DNA of 64,000 nt from an uncultured Phascolarctobacterium sp. (lineage in GTDB: Bacteria; Bacillota; Negativicutes; Acidaminococcales; Acidaminococcaceae). The stretch lies in contig CASEIL010000004.1 in NCBI GenBank assembly GCA_949288065.1, positions 1 to 64,000 of the forward strand. Reading direction: 5' to 3'. Below the pieces are notes generated by a model, which worked only from the letters and a program-made list of their open reading frames with translations, made no database searches and was not told the DNA's origin. A program made the position numbers and the translations under genes. Positions 27,692 through 36,812 of the stretch are shown one piece after another. Position 1 is the stretch's first letter, and each line of letters opens with the position of its first letter.

Positions 27692-28903
27692 TTACTCACC
27701 CTTTTTTAACGCCGTCATAACATAAACCGGGTTTTGCGCCATCATCAAATTATAAGCACCCAGCTTTTTGGCACGCGCCGCAAACACGTTCACAATGTCC
27801 AGCGCATAAGCCTCGTGCTGCTTGTAATATTCGGCAACCTCAATCAGCGTTTCTACGGTAATAGCGTTAATTACCACGCGGCACGCTGCGTTTTTGCTGT
27901 AAATGGTGTCCAGCATTTTGCACAGGTTGCCGCCGCTGCCGCCGATAAATACACAATCCGGCACCGGCATCGCCTCAAGGTTGGCGCTTGCCTCGCCCGG
28001 CACAATGGTAAGGTTATCAGCACCGAACAGCGCCTTATTTTTCTCAAGCAGTTCCAGCGCCAGCGGGTTACGCTCAAAAGCATACACGCTGCCGCGTTTT
28101 GCTAACAGCGCCAGCTCAATGGAGCACGATCCTGTGCCAGCGCCGATGTCGTAAATAACGTCGGTTTCCTCCGGCATCAGCTTGGAGATGGACACCGCGC
28201 GGATTTCCTGCTTCGTCATCGGCACTTTGCTGCGGATGAATAAATCATCGCTTAAGCCGTGTACCGCGTGCGTAAGCTGTTTTGCACCGTCATTTATAAT
28301 CATCATTACGGAAAGCGAGGAGAATTTTTGCTCCGCGCCTTCCGCCGCCGTCATGGCAGATACTTTTTCATCATCGTAGGAAAGGTTTTCGCCCACATAC
28401 ACCTGCACCTCGCCCATGCCGTGTTCACACAGCTTAGCGCACAATACCTGCGGGGAATTTTCGCCGCCGGTAAGGGCAAACACCTTTTTATTATGCGCAA
28501 CGGCTTCAATTAAATTTTGCCTGCGCCCGTGCATGCTGATAATTTTAGCGTCGTCCCAGCTCATGCCCAGCTGCTGCGCAAAATACACCAAACTGCTGAT
28601 GCCCGCATAACGCACGCACTCACAATTTGGCAGCTTGCCGCTGATAGTTTTGGCAAGGCTGAAAAAGCCCACGTCGCCGCTTACAAGCACGCTGACAACG
28701 TCCTTTTGCGGGTCTGCCTCGGCGCAAATTTCAGCAATCTCTGCCGTTTTAATGGTGTCATAGCTGCGCTTGCCTGCCGCAAAATTGGCCAGCATGCGCT
28801 TATCGCCGATAACCACGGTGCTGGCTTCAATCGCCTCGCGCGCCGCGCCGGTAAGCAGTTTGGGGTTGCCCGGACCAATGCCGACTATATTTACCCTTAA
28901 CAT
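27692..28903 (-). CDS. cbiET: fused cobalt-precorrin-7 methyltransferase/decarboxylase CbiE-CbiT
   Basis: A 403-aa fusion. Residues about 1-200 are the CbiE tetrapyrrole C5-methyltransferase (VGIGPGNPKLLTG, VLVSGDVGFFSLA). Residues about 210-403 are CbiT, a Rossmann SAM methyltransferase (DIGAGTGSCSIELALL, VFIGGSGGNLCKML) performing the C15 methylation with C12 decarboxylation. Fusion of the two is common and corresponds to aerobic CobL. AAGGTG precedes ATG 28903. Confidence 0.95.
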   Translation of the reverse strand: MLRVNIVGIGPGNPKLLTGAAREAIEASTVVIGDKRMLANFAAGKRSYDTIKTAEIAEICAEADPQKDVVSVLVSGDVGFFSLAKTISGKLPNCECVRYAGISSLVYFAQQLGMSWDDAKIISMHGRRQNLIEAVAHNKKVFALTGGENSPQVLCAKLCEHGMGEVQVYVGENLSYDDEKVSAMTAAEGAEQKFSSLSVMMIINDGAKQLTHAVHGLSDDLFIRSKVPMTKQEIRAVSISKLMPEETDVIYDIGAGTGSCSIELALLAKRGSVYAFERNPLALELLEKNKALFGADNLTIVPGEASANLEAMPVPDCVFIGGSGGNLCKMLDTIYSKNAACRVVINAITVETLIEVAEYYKQHEAYALDIVNVFAARAKKLGAYNLMMAQNPVYVMTALKKGE

Positions 28904-28913
28904 TTTTTCACCT

Positions 28914-29681
28914 TCATTCTGCGGTTTTGTAGCGCTCCTTCATCAGCTGCGCTATCTCGGCATAACCGCTGCCGTTTTCGTTTTCGCTTCTGGCAATTAT
29001 TACCAGCTCTGCACCGGCTTCGTGCGCAGCGGCAATTTTTTCTTCAAAGCCGCCTGCCTTGCCGGAATCCTTCGTTACTAAATACTTTGCCTTAAAATGC
29101 TTCAGCATGGCAATGTTTAAATCTTCTTCAAACGGGCCCTGCATGCACACAATGTTGGCAGGCTTGTAGCCCAGCTCCACCGCTTTCGCCAGCGAATCCT
29201 GCATCGGCAGAATACGCAGCGCAATGCGCCCGGCATAATCCGGCACCGCAGTAAAATCAGGCAGGTTTTTGCTGCCCGTCGTTAAAAATATTTTGCCTTC
29301 CGTATGGCTCAGCACTTCGGCTGCTTCAGCAGCGTCGTGCACCAGCACCGCACTGCCGTAACCGGCTTCCGCCGGGCGCACCAAACGCAGATACTCCGTG
29401 CCCGTCACCTCGCAGGCAGCCTTTACCGTCTGCGTCACAATCGTGGCGTAGGGGTGCGTCGCGTCGATAACGCAGTCCGGCCTGTTTTCAGCAATAAAGT
29501 GCTGCATTGCCGCCAAATCCATACGCTCCGGCAGCACCTTTACGTTCGGCGCTGCGTCAATCAACCCCGCGCCATAATTGGTGGCCACACTCACAAAAAT
29601 TTCAATATCAAGCTGCGCCAGCTCTTTTACAAGGCCCCTGCCCTCGCTAGTGCCGCCGATAATCCAGATGCGCCTGTTCAC
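28914..29681 (-). CDS. cbiJ: cobalt-precorrin-6A reductase
   Basis: 255 aa, CobK/CbiJ family, reducing the macrocycle with NAD(P)H. The N-terminal nucleotide-binding loop is IIGGTSEGRGLVKEL. The substrate-binding segment CVIDATHPYATIVTQ and the C-terminal VTKDSGKAGGFEEKI are diagnostic. It starts with GTG at 29681, overlapping the stop of cbiH by four bases. Confidence 0.94.
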   Translation of the reverse strand: MNRRIWIIGGTSEGRGLVKELAQLDIEIFVSVATNYGAGLIDAAPNVKVLPERMDLAAMQHFIAENRPDCVIDATHPYATIVTQTVKAACEVTGTEYLRLVRPAEAGYGSAVLVHDAAEAAEVLSHTEGKIFLTTGSKNLPDFTAVPDYAGRIALRILPMQDSLAKAVELGYKPANIVCMQGPFEEDLNIAMLKHFKAKYLVTKDSGKAGGFEEKIAAAHEAGAELVIIARSENENGSGYAEIAQLMKERYKTAE

Positions 29682-30406
29682 AGCTTATAGCCTCTGGGGG
29701 TAACCAGCTTGCCGTTAATAACCTCTGTCTGGGAGTTGCCGATAATAACGGTCGAGAACATATCAACCTCTTTTTCGCGCAGCTCCTGCAAAGTGGTAAT
29801 TTCATAGCTCTCACCCTCGCGGCCGATGTTGCGCACAATGCCTGCCGGAACGTCCGGACGCTGGTTTCTCAGCATAATGTCGCACGCCTTTTTAAGGTAA
29901 TCGTGGCGTTTAAAGCTGGAGGGGTTGTACAGGCAAATGCAAAAATCTGCCTGAGATGCGCAGTCAAGGCGTTTTTCAATTTTCTCCCACGGGGTCAGCA
30001 AATCGCTTAAGGAAATTAAGCAGAAATCGCTGATAAGCGGAGCGCCCAACACAGCCGCACCGGAGCAGGCCGCCGTAATACCGGGCACTACTTCAATATC
30101 AAGCTCCGGATGGTCTGCCGCAACCTGGTACATAATGCCGGCCATGCCGTAAACGCCAGCGTCGCCGCTGGAAATCATCGCTACGGTTTTGCCCTTCAGC
30201 GCTTCTTCCACAGCTAAACGGCAGCGGTCAACTTCCTTGCGCATGCCTGTGGATAAAAATTCCTTGCCTGCAAAATCTTCTTTAATTAAATCTATATAAA
30301 CATGATAGCCTGCGATAACGTCGCATTTTTCCAGCGTTTTTTTAGCGCGGGCAGTCATCTGCTCCACGCCGCCGGGGCCCAAACCTACTACATAAACTTT
30401 CTGCAT
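29678..30406 (-). CDS. cbiH: cobalt-precorrin-3 C17-methyltransferase
   Basis: 242 aa. It methylates C17 and drives ring contraction. The tetrapyrrole methylase signatures are VGLGPGGVEQMTARA at the N-terminus, ISSGDAGVYGMAGIM, and VPGITAACSGAAVLGAPL; LYNPSSFKRHDYL is typical of CbiH/CobJ. It lies 18 nt downstream of cbiG, its partner in lactone formation and opening. Confidence 0.95.
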   Translation of the reverse strand: MQKVYVVGLGPGGVEQMTARAKKTLEKCDVIAGYHVYIDLIKEDFAGKEFLSTGMRKEVDRCRLAVEEALKGKTVAMISSGDAGVYGMAGIMYQVAADHPELDIEVVPGITAACSGAAVLGAPLISDFCLISLSDLLTPWEKIEKRLDCASQADFCICLYNPSSFKRHDYLKKACDIMLRNQRPDVPAGIVRNIGREGESYEITTLQELREKEVDMFSTVIIGNSQTEVINGKLVTPRGYKL

Positions 30407-30424
30407 TGTTGCACCATCCTAAAA

Positions 30425-31465
30425 TTAATTTTCAAAATCTATCGTCAGCGGTTCAACGGCAATAGCCAAAGTTACGCCGTCCTGCACTGTTTTATGCACG
30501 GTAAGCGTGCCGCCGCTTGCCAGCACTGCCGCGCGCTCGCACACATTGTCCACACCGGCCACGCCTTTTACAAATTCGCTCGGCGTAAATTCGCCTTCGG
30601 CAGCTTCAAGCTCTGCCGCGCTGTAAAAATTAGCGGGCACGTTATATTTGTCAACAAAAGCCAGTAAGCCCGGCTCGTCCTTTTTCAAATCCACAGAAGC
30701 AATGTCCTTCACGCTGCGCATATCGTAACCGTGCTTAGCCATTTCCGCCATCACCAGCGCTTCAATTTTTTCCAGCGGGGTGTTGCGGCGGCAGCCGATG
30801 CCCAAATGCACAATCTGCGGAATTAAAGTTACGGTTTTGGCAAACGGCTTTTTGTTAGCGTCAGTAGTTATTGCCATGCCAACCTCGCCGCTTTCTGCCA
30901 GCACTACGTTATGGGGCAGTGCGCCCTGCAGCGGATAATCGCAGCAGCAGCCAACGGTTTTACCGTCCACCAGCGCTGCGGCAAAGTCTTTGGCCGCCTG
31001 CATATCGCCGATAACCATGTTGTGCTGCGCTGCCCATTCGTCAACGGCAAACAGGCTGTTCACATCAGTAGCAGTGGTTACCACCGGCTCTGCGCCGATA
31101 GCGTCGGCAATTTTGCGCGCCAAAAGGTTAGCACCGCCGATATGCCCGGAAAGCAGCGAAATTACAAAGTTCGCCTGCTCGTCGATAACAAGCACCGCCG
31201 GGTCGGTGGTTTTGCTTTTTACGCAGGGTGCAACCGCACGCACTGCAATGCCGCACGCACCCACAAATACCAGCACGTCCGCAGTTTTAAACTCGTCTGC
31301 GCACACTGCTTTGTAATCCTCGGTTGCCATCAGCCCTTCGCAGGCACCGGCAAACTTCGGCATAGTGTAGCAGGTTGTGTCGTAGCCGCAGTCGGTTAAA
31401 AATCTGCCTACGGCGGCGTTTAACTGCCCGCCGCGTTTACTGAAAGAAAATACCGCCGCCCTCAT
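30425..31465 (-). CDS. cbiG: cobalt-precorrin-5A hydrolase
   Basis: 346 aa. It opens the delta-lactone ring and releases acetaldehyde, the step specific to the anaerobic route. Domains: an N-terminal CbiG domain (about 1-120, LVFVGACGIAVRAVAP), the core LLSGHIGGANLLARKIA, and the C-terminal domain (about 215-340) with LGIGCRRNTPLEKIEA and FVKGVAGVDNVCERAA. It overlaps cbiF by an ATGA junction. Confidence 0.95.
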   Translation of the reverse strand: MRAAVFSFSKRGGQLNAAVGRFLTDCGYDTTCYTMPKFAGACEGLMATEDYKAVCADEFKTADVLVFVGACGIAVRAVAPCVKSKTTDPAVLVIDEQANFVISLLSGHIGGANLLARKIADAIGAEPVVTTATDVNSLFAVDEWAAQHNMVIGDMQAAKDFAAALVDGKTVGCCCDYPLQGALPHNVVLAESGEVGMAITTDANKKPFAKTVTLIPQIVHLGIGCRRNTPLEKIEALVMAEMAKHGYDMRSVKDIASVDLKKDEPGLLAFVDKYNVPANFYSAAELEAAEGEFTPSEFVKGVAGVDNVCERAAVLASGGTLTVHKTVQDGVTLAIAVEPLTIDFEN

Positions 31466-32250
31466 GCTTTTACCTCAGGTTTAAGGTTCAGCTTGCTGGG
31501 GTCGGCCTCGCGGTAGCCGTGGGCAAAAGTCGGGTTATATAATTCGCTTCTGTCATACTCGCTGCCGAGGAAGTAGCCAACGGTAATCAAAGCGGTTTTG
31601 GTAATGTTTTCTTTGGCAGCCGTTTCGGCAATGGTGCCGACGGTGCAGCGGCAAACCTTTTCGTCCGGCCAGGATGCTTTATAAACAATCGCTGCCGGGG
31701 TGTCTTCCTTGTAGCCGCCTGCAATCAGCTCTTTTTGCAGCTTATCCAGCATGCTGCTGCTTAAAAAGATAACCATGGTTGCGTTGTGCGCTGCGTAATC
31801 GGCAATTTTCTGCCTGTTCGGCACCGGGGTGCGGCCTTCCATACGGGTAATAATAACCGACTGGCTTACGTTCGGCAGGGTGTATTCTGCCTTTAAAGCA
31901 GCGGCGGCAGCGCAGAAAGAGCTTACGCCCGGCACTACCTCGTAATCAAGCCCGTAGCTGCGCAAAAGGTCAATTTGCTCGCGGTGAGCGCCGTAAATAC
32001 TGGGGTCGCCGGTGTGCAGGCGCACAACCAGCTTGCCGCTCTGGGCAGCGGGCACCATGGCTGCAATTACTTCCTCCAGCGTCATTTTAGCGCTGTCCAT
32101 AATCACGCAGTCCGGTTTGGCATATTTTAAAAGCTCGGGGTTAACCAGCGAACCTGCGTAAATAATCAAATCGGCCTTTTCCAAAAGTTCTTTGCCTTTC
32201 ACCGTAATCAAATCAACGGCACCGGGGCCTGCGCCAATAAAATAAATCAT
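31462..32250 (-). CDS. cbiF: cobalt-precorrin-4 C11-methyltransferase
   Basis: 262 aa, SAM-dependent tetrapyrrole methylase. Motifs are FIGAGPGAVDLITVKG at the N-terminus, LHTGDPSIYGAHREQI and VPGVSSFCAAAAALKAEY. These fit the CbiF/CobM branch. The start overlaps the upstream cbiL stop by four bases (ATGA). Confidence 0.95.
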   Translation of the reverse strand: MIYFIGAGPGAVDLITVKGKELLEKADLIIYAGSLVNPELLKYAKPDCVIMDSAKMTLEEVIAAMVPAAQSGKLVVRLHTGDPSIYGAHREQIDLLRSYGLDYEVVPGVSSFCAAAAALKAEYTLPNVSQSVIITRMEGRTPVPNRQKIADYAAHNATMVIFLSSSMLDKLQKELIAGGYKEDTPAAIVYKASWPDEKVCRCTVGTIAETAAKENITKTALITVGYFLGSEYDRSELYNPTFAHGYREADPSKLNLKPEVKA

Positions 32251-32948
32251 TTGTCAAACTCCTTTTCTTTAACCAAAATTATCGAAAAATAACTGCTTTT
32301 TTCATCTATTTCATTCAAATCGCGGTAAACCTTTTCGCCGGGCAGCCCGCAGCGCTCTACCATAGCGGCATGGCTTAAAAGCCCGCGCTCTTTAAGTTCA
32401 TCGCGCACAGCGGCAATCTGGCTGGCAGATTTCATCAGCACCTTGTTGCCGGGGGCGTCCAAAAACTTGCTGCTTTCCTTATAACTGCCGGGCAGGATGG
32501 TTAAGGGCTCTGCCTTTTCGCACAGCGATACATTGAGCTTCGCCGCAACGGCACAGAAGCTGGTTACGCCTGCCACAAGCTCGGCATCGTAGCCTGCCTT
32601 AAGCACCAGCTTGTGCACATAAATGCAGGTAGCATAAACCGTGGGGCAGCCCAGCGTGATGAACACAACATTTTTGCCTTCATCAAGCAGTTTAATGATA
32701 GCGTCCGCGCCCTCCTGATGTGCTTTCGCCAGCGCGTCCTTATCCTTCGTCATCGGCATGTAAACAATCAGCTGTTCTTTGTCTTCAATGTTTACCACCT
32801 GGTTAACGATGTTTTTCGCTGTCATAATATCGCCGTCGCCCTTGGGCAGTGCCACAACATCGCACTCTTTTAACAGGCGCACGGCCTTCAGCGTCATCAG
32901 CTCCGGGTCGCCGGGGCCAATGCCCACGCTGTATAATTTACCTCGCAT
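32247..32948 (-). CDS. cbiL: cobalt-precorrin-2 C20-methyltransferase
   Basis: About 233 aa, SAM-dependent. The N-terminus MRGKLYSVGIGPGDPELMT is the typical family start; TLGCPTVYATCIYVHK and VAGVTSFCAVAAKLNVSL follow. Two ATGs nine bases apart (32957 and 32948) both follow AGAGGAAGG. The second has better spacing and matches family N-termini. The frame continues upstream to 33029, but that part lies inside cbiD. Confidence 0.93.
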   Translation of the reverse strand: MRGKLYSVGIGPGDPELMTLKAVRLLKECDVVALPKGDGDIMTAKNIVNQVVNIEDKEQLIVYMPMTKDKDALAKAHQEGADAIIKLLDEGKNVVFITLGCPTVYATCIYVHKLVLKAGYDAELVAGVTSFCAVAAKLNVSLCEKAEPLTILPGSYKESSKFLDAPGNKVLMKSASQIAAVRDELKERGLLSHAAMVERCGLPGEKVYRDLNEIDEKSSYFSIILVKEKEFDK

Positions 32949-34092
32949 TATCTTCATCCTTCCTCTTTTGTTGGTGTAATTGTATAAGCTCGGCGGCATG
33001 GGCCGTTGCGCCCAAAATGCCGTATACATTGCTAAACATCAGCGCGCCGGTTTTTAACTTGCCGTGCACGCGGTGCTGCATGTAGTAATCTATTTTTTCC
33101 GTAACGGCGGGCATAACCTTGTCAAACAGGTTTTCTGCCTTTAGAATTTTTATTACTTCGTCCGTCGTCAGCGACTCGTAAATCTTTTTGCCAACTTCAA
33201 GGCTCGCGCCGTTAAACAGCGCCTGCAAGGCAAACAGCTCCGTGCGGCAATCGGCATATTTGCTGTGCGTATTCATAACGCCCTGCGCCAGTTTAACCAG
33301 CTTGCCGCTGTGCCCAATCAAAAGCAGGCTTTCAAAACCCTTATAAACGGCGTAATCCAAAAGCTCGCCCACAAAATTGCTGCACGTTACGGCGTTATCA
33401 ATATCTACCTTTAAATTATCGCGCGTAAAGTCCTCGCCGTAGTTGCCAAAAAACACCAGCAAATCCTTGTTGCCCTTTTCTGCCTGCACGTTAATTTCGG
33501 CGTACATCGTTTCCACCAGCGCCGTGTCGCTCATCGGCTCCACAATGCCGCTGGTGCCCAAAATGCTAATGCCGCCCACAATGCCAAGGCGCGGGTTAAA
33601 GGTTTTGGGCGCAATTTCAACTCCCGCCGGGGCGGATATTGTTACCTTTAAGCTGCCTGTGTAGCCAGACTGCGCCGCCGCGTCCGTAAGGCTCTGCAAA
33701 ATCATTTTGCGCGGCACCGGGTTAATGGCAGGCCCGCCGACGGCGCACGCAAGGCCAGGCTTGGTTACCCTGCCGACGCCCTCGCCGCCTTCAATAATAT
33801 GCTCAGGCGCGTCAGTTTTTTCTACCTTAGCGTAAATTAAAATGCCGTTGGTGTCGTCCGGGTCGTCGCCGCTGTCCTTTTTAATAGCGCACACGGCGTA
33901 ATCCGGCGTAAAAAGCACGTCCTGCGTTTCCAAATGCAGGCGCACACCCTTCGGCGTATCTATATCGGCAAAATCCACACGCCTGCCGCCCAAAAGCATC
34001 AGCGCCGACGCTTTGGCAGCGGCAGCGGCGCAGCTGCCGGTAGTGTAACCGCAGCGCATTTGTTTGCCCTGCGAAAATGTGTATTCCTCCAT
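32938..34092 (-). CDS. cbiD: cobalt-precorrin-5B C1-methyltransferase
   Basis: About 384 aa. The hallmark CGYTTGSCAAAAAKASA lies near the N-terminus, and ISILGTSGIVEPMS and LLLIGHSGKLVKLAQG follow. CbiD is specific to the early-cobalt (anaerobic) pathway, so it fixes the type of this cluster. It is the first gene of the operon. ATG 34092 follows GGAAAGG by six bases; an upstream in-frame TTG (34116) has no such site. Confidence 0.95.
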   Translation of the reverse strand: MEEYTFSQGKQMRCGYTTGSCAAAAAKASALMLLGGRRVDFADIDTPKGVRLHLETQDVLFTPDYAVCAIKKDSGDDPDDTNGILIYAKVEKTDAPEHIIEGGEGVGRVTKPGLACAVGGPAINPVPRKMILQSLTDAAAQSGYTGSLKVTISAPAGVEIAPKTFNPRLGIVGGISILGTSGIVEPMSDTALVETMYAEINVQAEKGNKDLLVFFGNYGEDFTRDNLKVDIDNAVTCSNFVGELLDYAVYKGFESLLLIGHSGKLVKLAQGVMNTHSKYADCRTELFALQALFNGASLEVGKKIYESLTTDEVIKILKAENLFDKVMPAVTEKIDYYMQHRVHGKLKTGALMFSNVYGILGATAHAAELIQLHQQKRKDEDNAR

Positions 34093-34147
34093 GCCAGTCC
34101 TTTCCAAATCCGGCAACCTCTGCCAGATAGTAATTTATGTTAATAAT

Positions 34148-34175
34148 AAAAAAGCTCCTGCCCTACGGCAGAAGT
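34148..34175 (-). terminator. riboswitch-controlled terminator before cbiD
   Basis: On the minus strand CTTCTGCC-GTA-GGGCAGGAG forms a hairpin followed by TTTTTTATTATT. It sits between the cobalamin aptamer and cbiD, so it is the likely expression platform that stops transcription when cobalamin is bound. Confidence 0.82.
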
Positions 34176-34334
34176 CACAAATACCTATTAGCACCGCCCA
34201 AATGCAGGCAGCGCCCGTTTTTGCTCTCTCCATCGCCCGTAGATACAGCCAAATCAGCCATGCTTCCGGCTTATGCCGGCGGCGGGACCGCTGCGGGCTT
34301 GCACCGCAGTACACAGGCCGACCTATTAACTTAC
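34176..34334 (-). promoter_or_regulatory. cobalamin riboswitch
   Basis: The minus strand shows the cobalamin aptamer layout. It begins with AATAGGTCGGCCTGTGT, then has GCGGTGCAAGCCCGC and the conserved core GCGGTCCCGCCGCCGG. A paired CCGGCATAAGCCGG arm, a B12-box-like segment GAAGCATGGCTGATTTGG and a closing GGTGCTAATAGG complete it. It lies between a promoter and a terminator ahead of a full cobalamin operon. The exact class (I or II) is not decided. Confidence 0.88.
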
Positions 34335-34340
34335 CGTAAC

Positions 34341-34369
34341 ATTATACCATACAATTTTTAAAATTCCAA
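34341..34369 (-). promoter_or_regulatory. promoter of the cobalamin operon
   Basis: On the minus strand TTGGAA (34364-34369), a 17-bp spacer and TATAAT (34341-34346). The start of transcription is expected near 34334, immediately before the aptamer. Confidence 0.8.
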
Positions 34370-34397
34370 TAAAAAATAATCCTCCGCAGGTTAAAAC

Positions 34398-34426
34398 TTG
34401 CCCGGCGGCGCGCCCCCTGCTATAAT
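34398..34426 (+). promoter_or_regulatory. promoter of the DUF896 gene
   Basis: TTGCCC (34398-34403), a 17-bp spacer and TATAAT (34421-34426), divergent from the cobalamin operon promoter. Its position shows that the reading frame beginning at 34398 is not translated from there. Confidence 0.75.
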
Positions 34427-34451
34427 AAAACAGGTACAGGAGGAAACTATT

Positions 34452-34643
34452 ATGGATATGAAAGAAATGATTGCCCGCATTAATTTTCTGGCACACAAAA
34501 AACGCACCGTCGGCTTAACCGAAGGCGAACTGATTGAGCAAAAAGAGCTGTACGAACTTTACCTTGGCAACATCCGCGCGCAGGTAAAACAAAAGCTGGA
34601 CAGCATTCAATTTGTAGATAAGGATGAACCGGTGCAGCACTGA
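34452..34643 (+). CDS. DUF896 (YnzC-family) small protein
   Basis: 63 aa, mostly helical. It has the family pattern MIARINFLAHKKRTVGLTEGE followed by EQKELYELYLGNIRAQVKQ; YnzC-type proteins are small cytosolic helical hairpins of unsettled function. The start at 34452 has a perfect AGGAGG site eight bases upstream. Its stop overlaps the start of the next gene (TGATG), so the two are translationally coupled. Confidence 0.9.
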   Translation: MDMKEMIARINFLAHKKRTVGLTEGELIEQKELYELYLGNIRAQVKQKLDSIQFVDKDEPVQH

Positions 34644-35290
34644 TGTTTACCTTAGGACGCGGCACCGTTTATTACGAAGACGAATACCTGCTCGTCATCA
34701 ACAAACCGGCGGGCATGCTGGTGCACCCCACCGTTAAGGAAGACGGCAGCACCCTTTACAACTATGTTAAAAATTATTACGAGGCGAATAGCATCGCAAG
34801 CGGCCTGCACCCAGTTTCAAGGCTCGACCGCAACACATCAGGCCTCGTTATTTTTGCCAAGCAGCCGCGCGTACAATTCCTGCTTTCGCAACAGGAGGTT
34901 ACTAAAAAATACCTCGGCGTCACGGCAACGCTGCCTCCCGCCCCGGCGGGATGTATTGAAGCGCCTATTGCCCGCAAGGAAGGCAGCATTATTGAGCGCT
35001 GCGTGAGCGATAGCAGCAAATACGCCCGCACTGATTACAAGGTGCTGGCTACGAACAAAAACAAAGCGCTGCTGGAGCTGACGCTTTACACGGGGCGCAC
35101 GCACCAGATACGCGTGCATTTAGCGCACATCGGCTGCCCGCTGTATAACGATAACCTTTACGGCACACCCGGCCCGCAAAGCCGCCATGCCCTGCACGCC
35201 TGCTATTTAAAATTTAAGCACCCCGCCAAAGACATGGTTTTAGAAATTTCGTGCGCACTTCCAGAAGATTTACGGAAAATTATATACTAA
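34643..35290 (+). CDS. RluA/RluD-family pseudouridine synthase
   Basis: 215 aa. The catalytic aspartate lies in the motif HPVSRLDRNTSGLVIFAK. LLVINKPAGMLVHP near the N-terminus and LYTGRTHQIRVHLAHIGCPL near the C-terminus are typical. There is no N-terminal S4 domain, so this is the short form. The RNA target (rRNA or tRNA) cannot be told from sequence. Confidence 0.92.
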   Translation: MFTLGRGTVYYEDEYLLVINKPAGMLVHPTVKEDGSTLYNYVKNYYEANSIASGLHPVSRLDRNTSGLVIFAKQPRVQFLLSQQEVTKKYLGVTATLPPAPAGCIEAPIARKEGSIIERCVSDSSKYARTDYKVLATNKNKALLELTLYTGRTHQIRVHLAHIGCPLYNDNLYGTPGPQSRHALHACYLKFKHPAKDMVLEISCALPEDLRKIIY

Positions 35291-35304
35291 TTCTCAATAT
35301 AGTA

Positions 35305-35313
35305 TGCTATAAT
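35305..35313 (+). promoter_or_regulatory. extended -10 promoter of the aldolase gene
   Basis: TGC followed by TATAAT (35308-35313), 35 bp before the fba start codon, with no clear -35 box. Confidence 0.55.
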
Positions 35314-35345
35314 TAACTTATAAAAATTTCGCAAAGGAGTTGTAG

Positions 35346-36278
<933 letters not shown>

Positions 36279-36347
36279 TTGGTTATTTAACCACTAACCC
36301 ATTATAGCTTCAAGCCTTACGGCTGATAAATTAAATACTTAAAATAA

Positions 36348-36393
36348 AAAGCACTTACGCAGCGGCTAAATGCCAAAGTTGTAAGTGCTTTAT
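36348..36393. terminator. bidirectional terminator between fba and the island operon
   Basis: AAAGCACTTAC and GTAAGTGCTTT form a perfect 11-bp stem around a 22-nt loop. A T-rich run follows on both strands (TATTATTATT on plus, TTATTTT on minus). It ends fba transcription and the long island operon coming from the other side. Confidence 0.85.
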
Positions 36394-36439
36394 TATTATT
36401 ATCATACAAAAAGTAGCTTTTATATTAAATAAAACGATT

Positions 36440-36811
36440 TTATTGAAGATATTTTTCTTTCCATTCCTTCTTTATAAAATAAATACGGGTCTTTTTAACT
36501 AAATATTCAGTATCCATTCTAATACCGTCATCATCTATAATAAAAGTAAACAGATTTATTTTTTCACTTTTATACTGCTTATCATTTTTTATAACCTCTG
36601 CCATTCTTTCAAATGTAATATCTAACAGTGCCGCATCCAAATTATTTTCTTCTGCTAATTCATAGCATTGTTTATAACCTTTTTTAGGGAAAAAACTGTA
36701 AAAAAATATTTCATAACAAGTATCACTAATACTTGCGTACACTACTGTCTTTTCAGCACCTTGAGGCAATACTTTTTTTATATTATCATATGCTAATGTT
36801 TCCAACTTCAT
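36440..36811 (-). CDS. YezG/EsaG-like (DUF600) immunity protein
   Basis: About 123 aa, small and acidic, starting MKLETLAYDNIKKVLPQG. It resembles DUF600 proteins: an N-terminal helix, a beta stretch with aromatic YEIFFYSFFPKKGY, then LFTFIIDDDGIRMDTEYL and a C-terminal basic WKEKYL. DUF600 includes S. aureus EsaG, the antitoxin of the nuclease EsaD. The gene directly follows an EsaD-like nuclease gene: the ATG at 36811 lies one base after that stop codon. The reading frame extends to 36874, but only inside the nuclease gene. Family assignment is moderate; the immunity role is inferred mainly from position. Confidence 0.7.
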   Translation of the reverse strand: MKLETLAYDNIKKVLPQGAEKTVVYASISDTCYEIFFYSFFPKKGYKQCYELAEENNLDAALLDITFERMAEVIKNDKQYKSEKINLFTFIIDDDGIRMDTEYLVKKTRIYFIKKEWKEKYLQ

Positions 36812-36812
36812 C

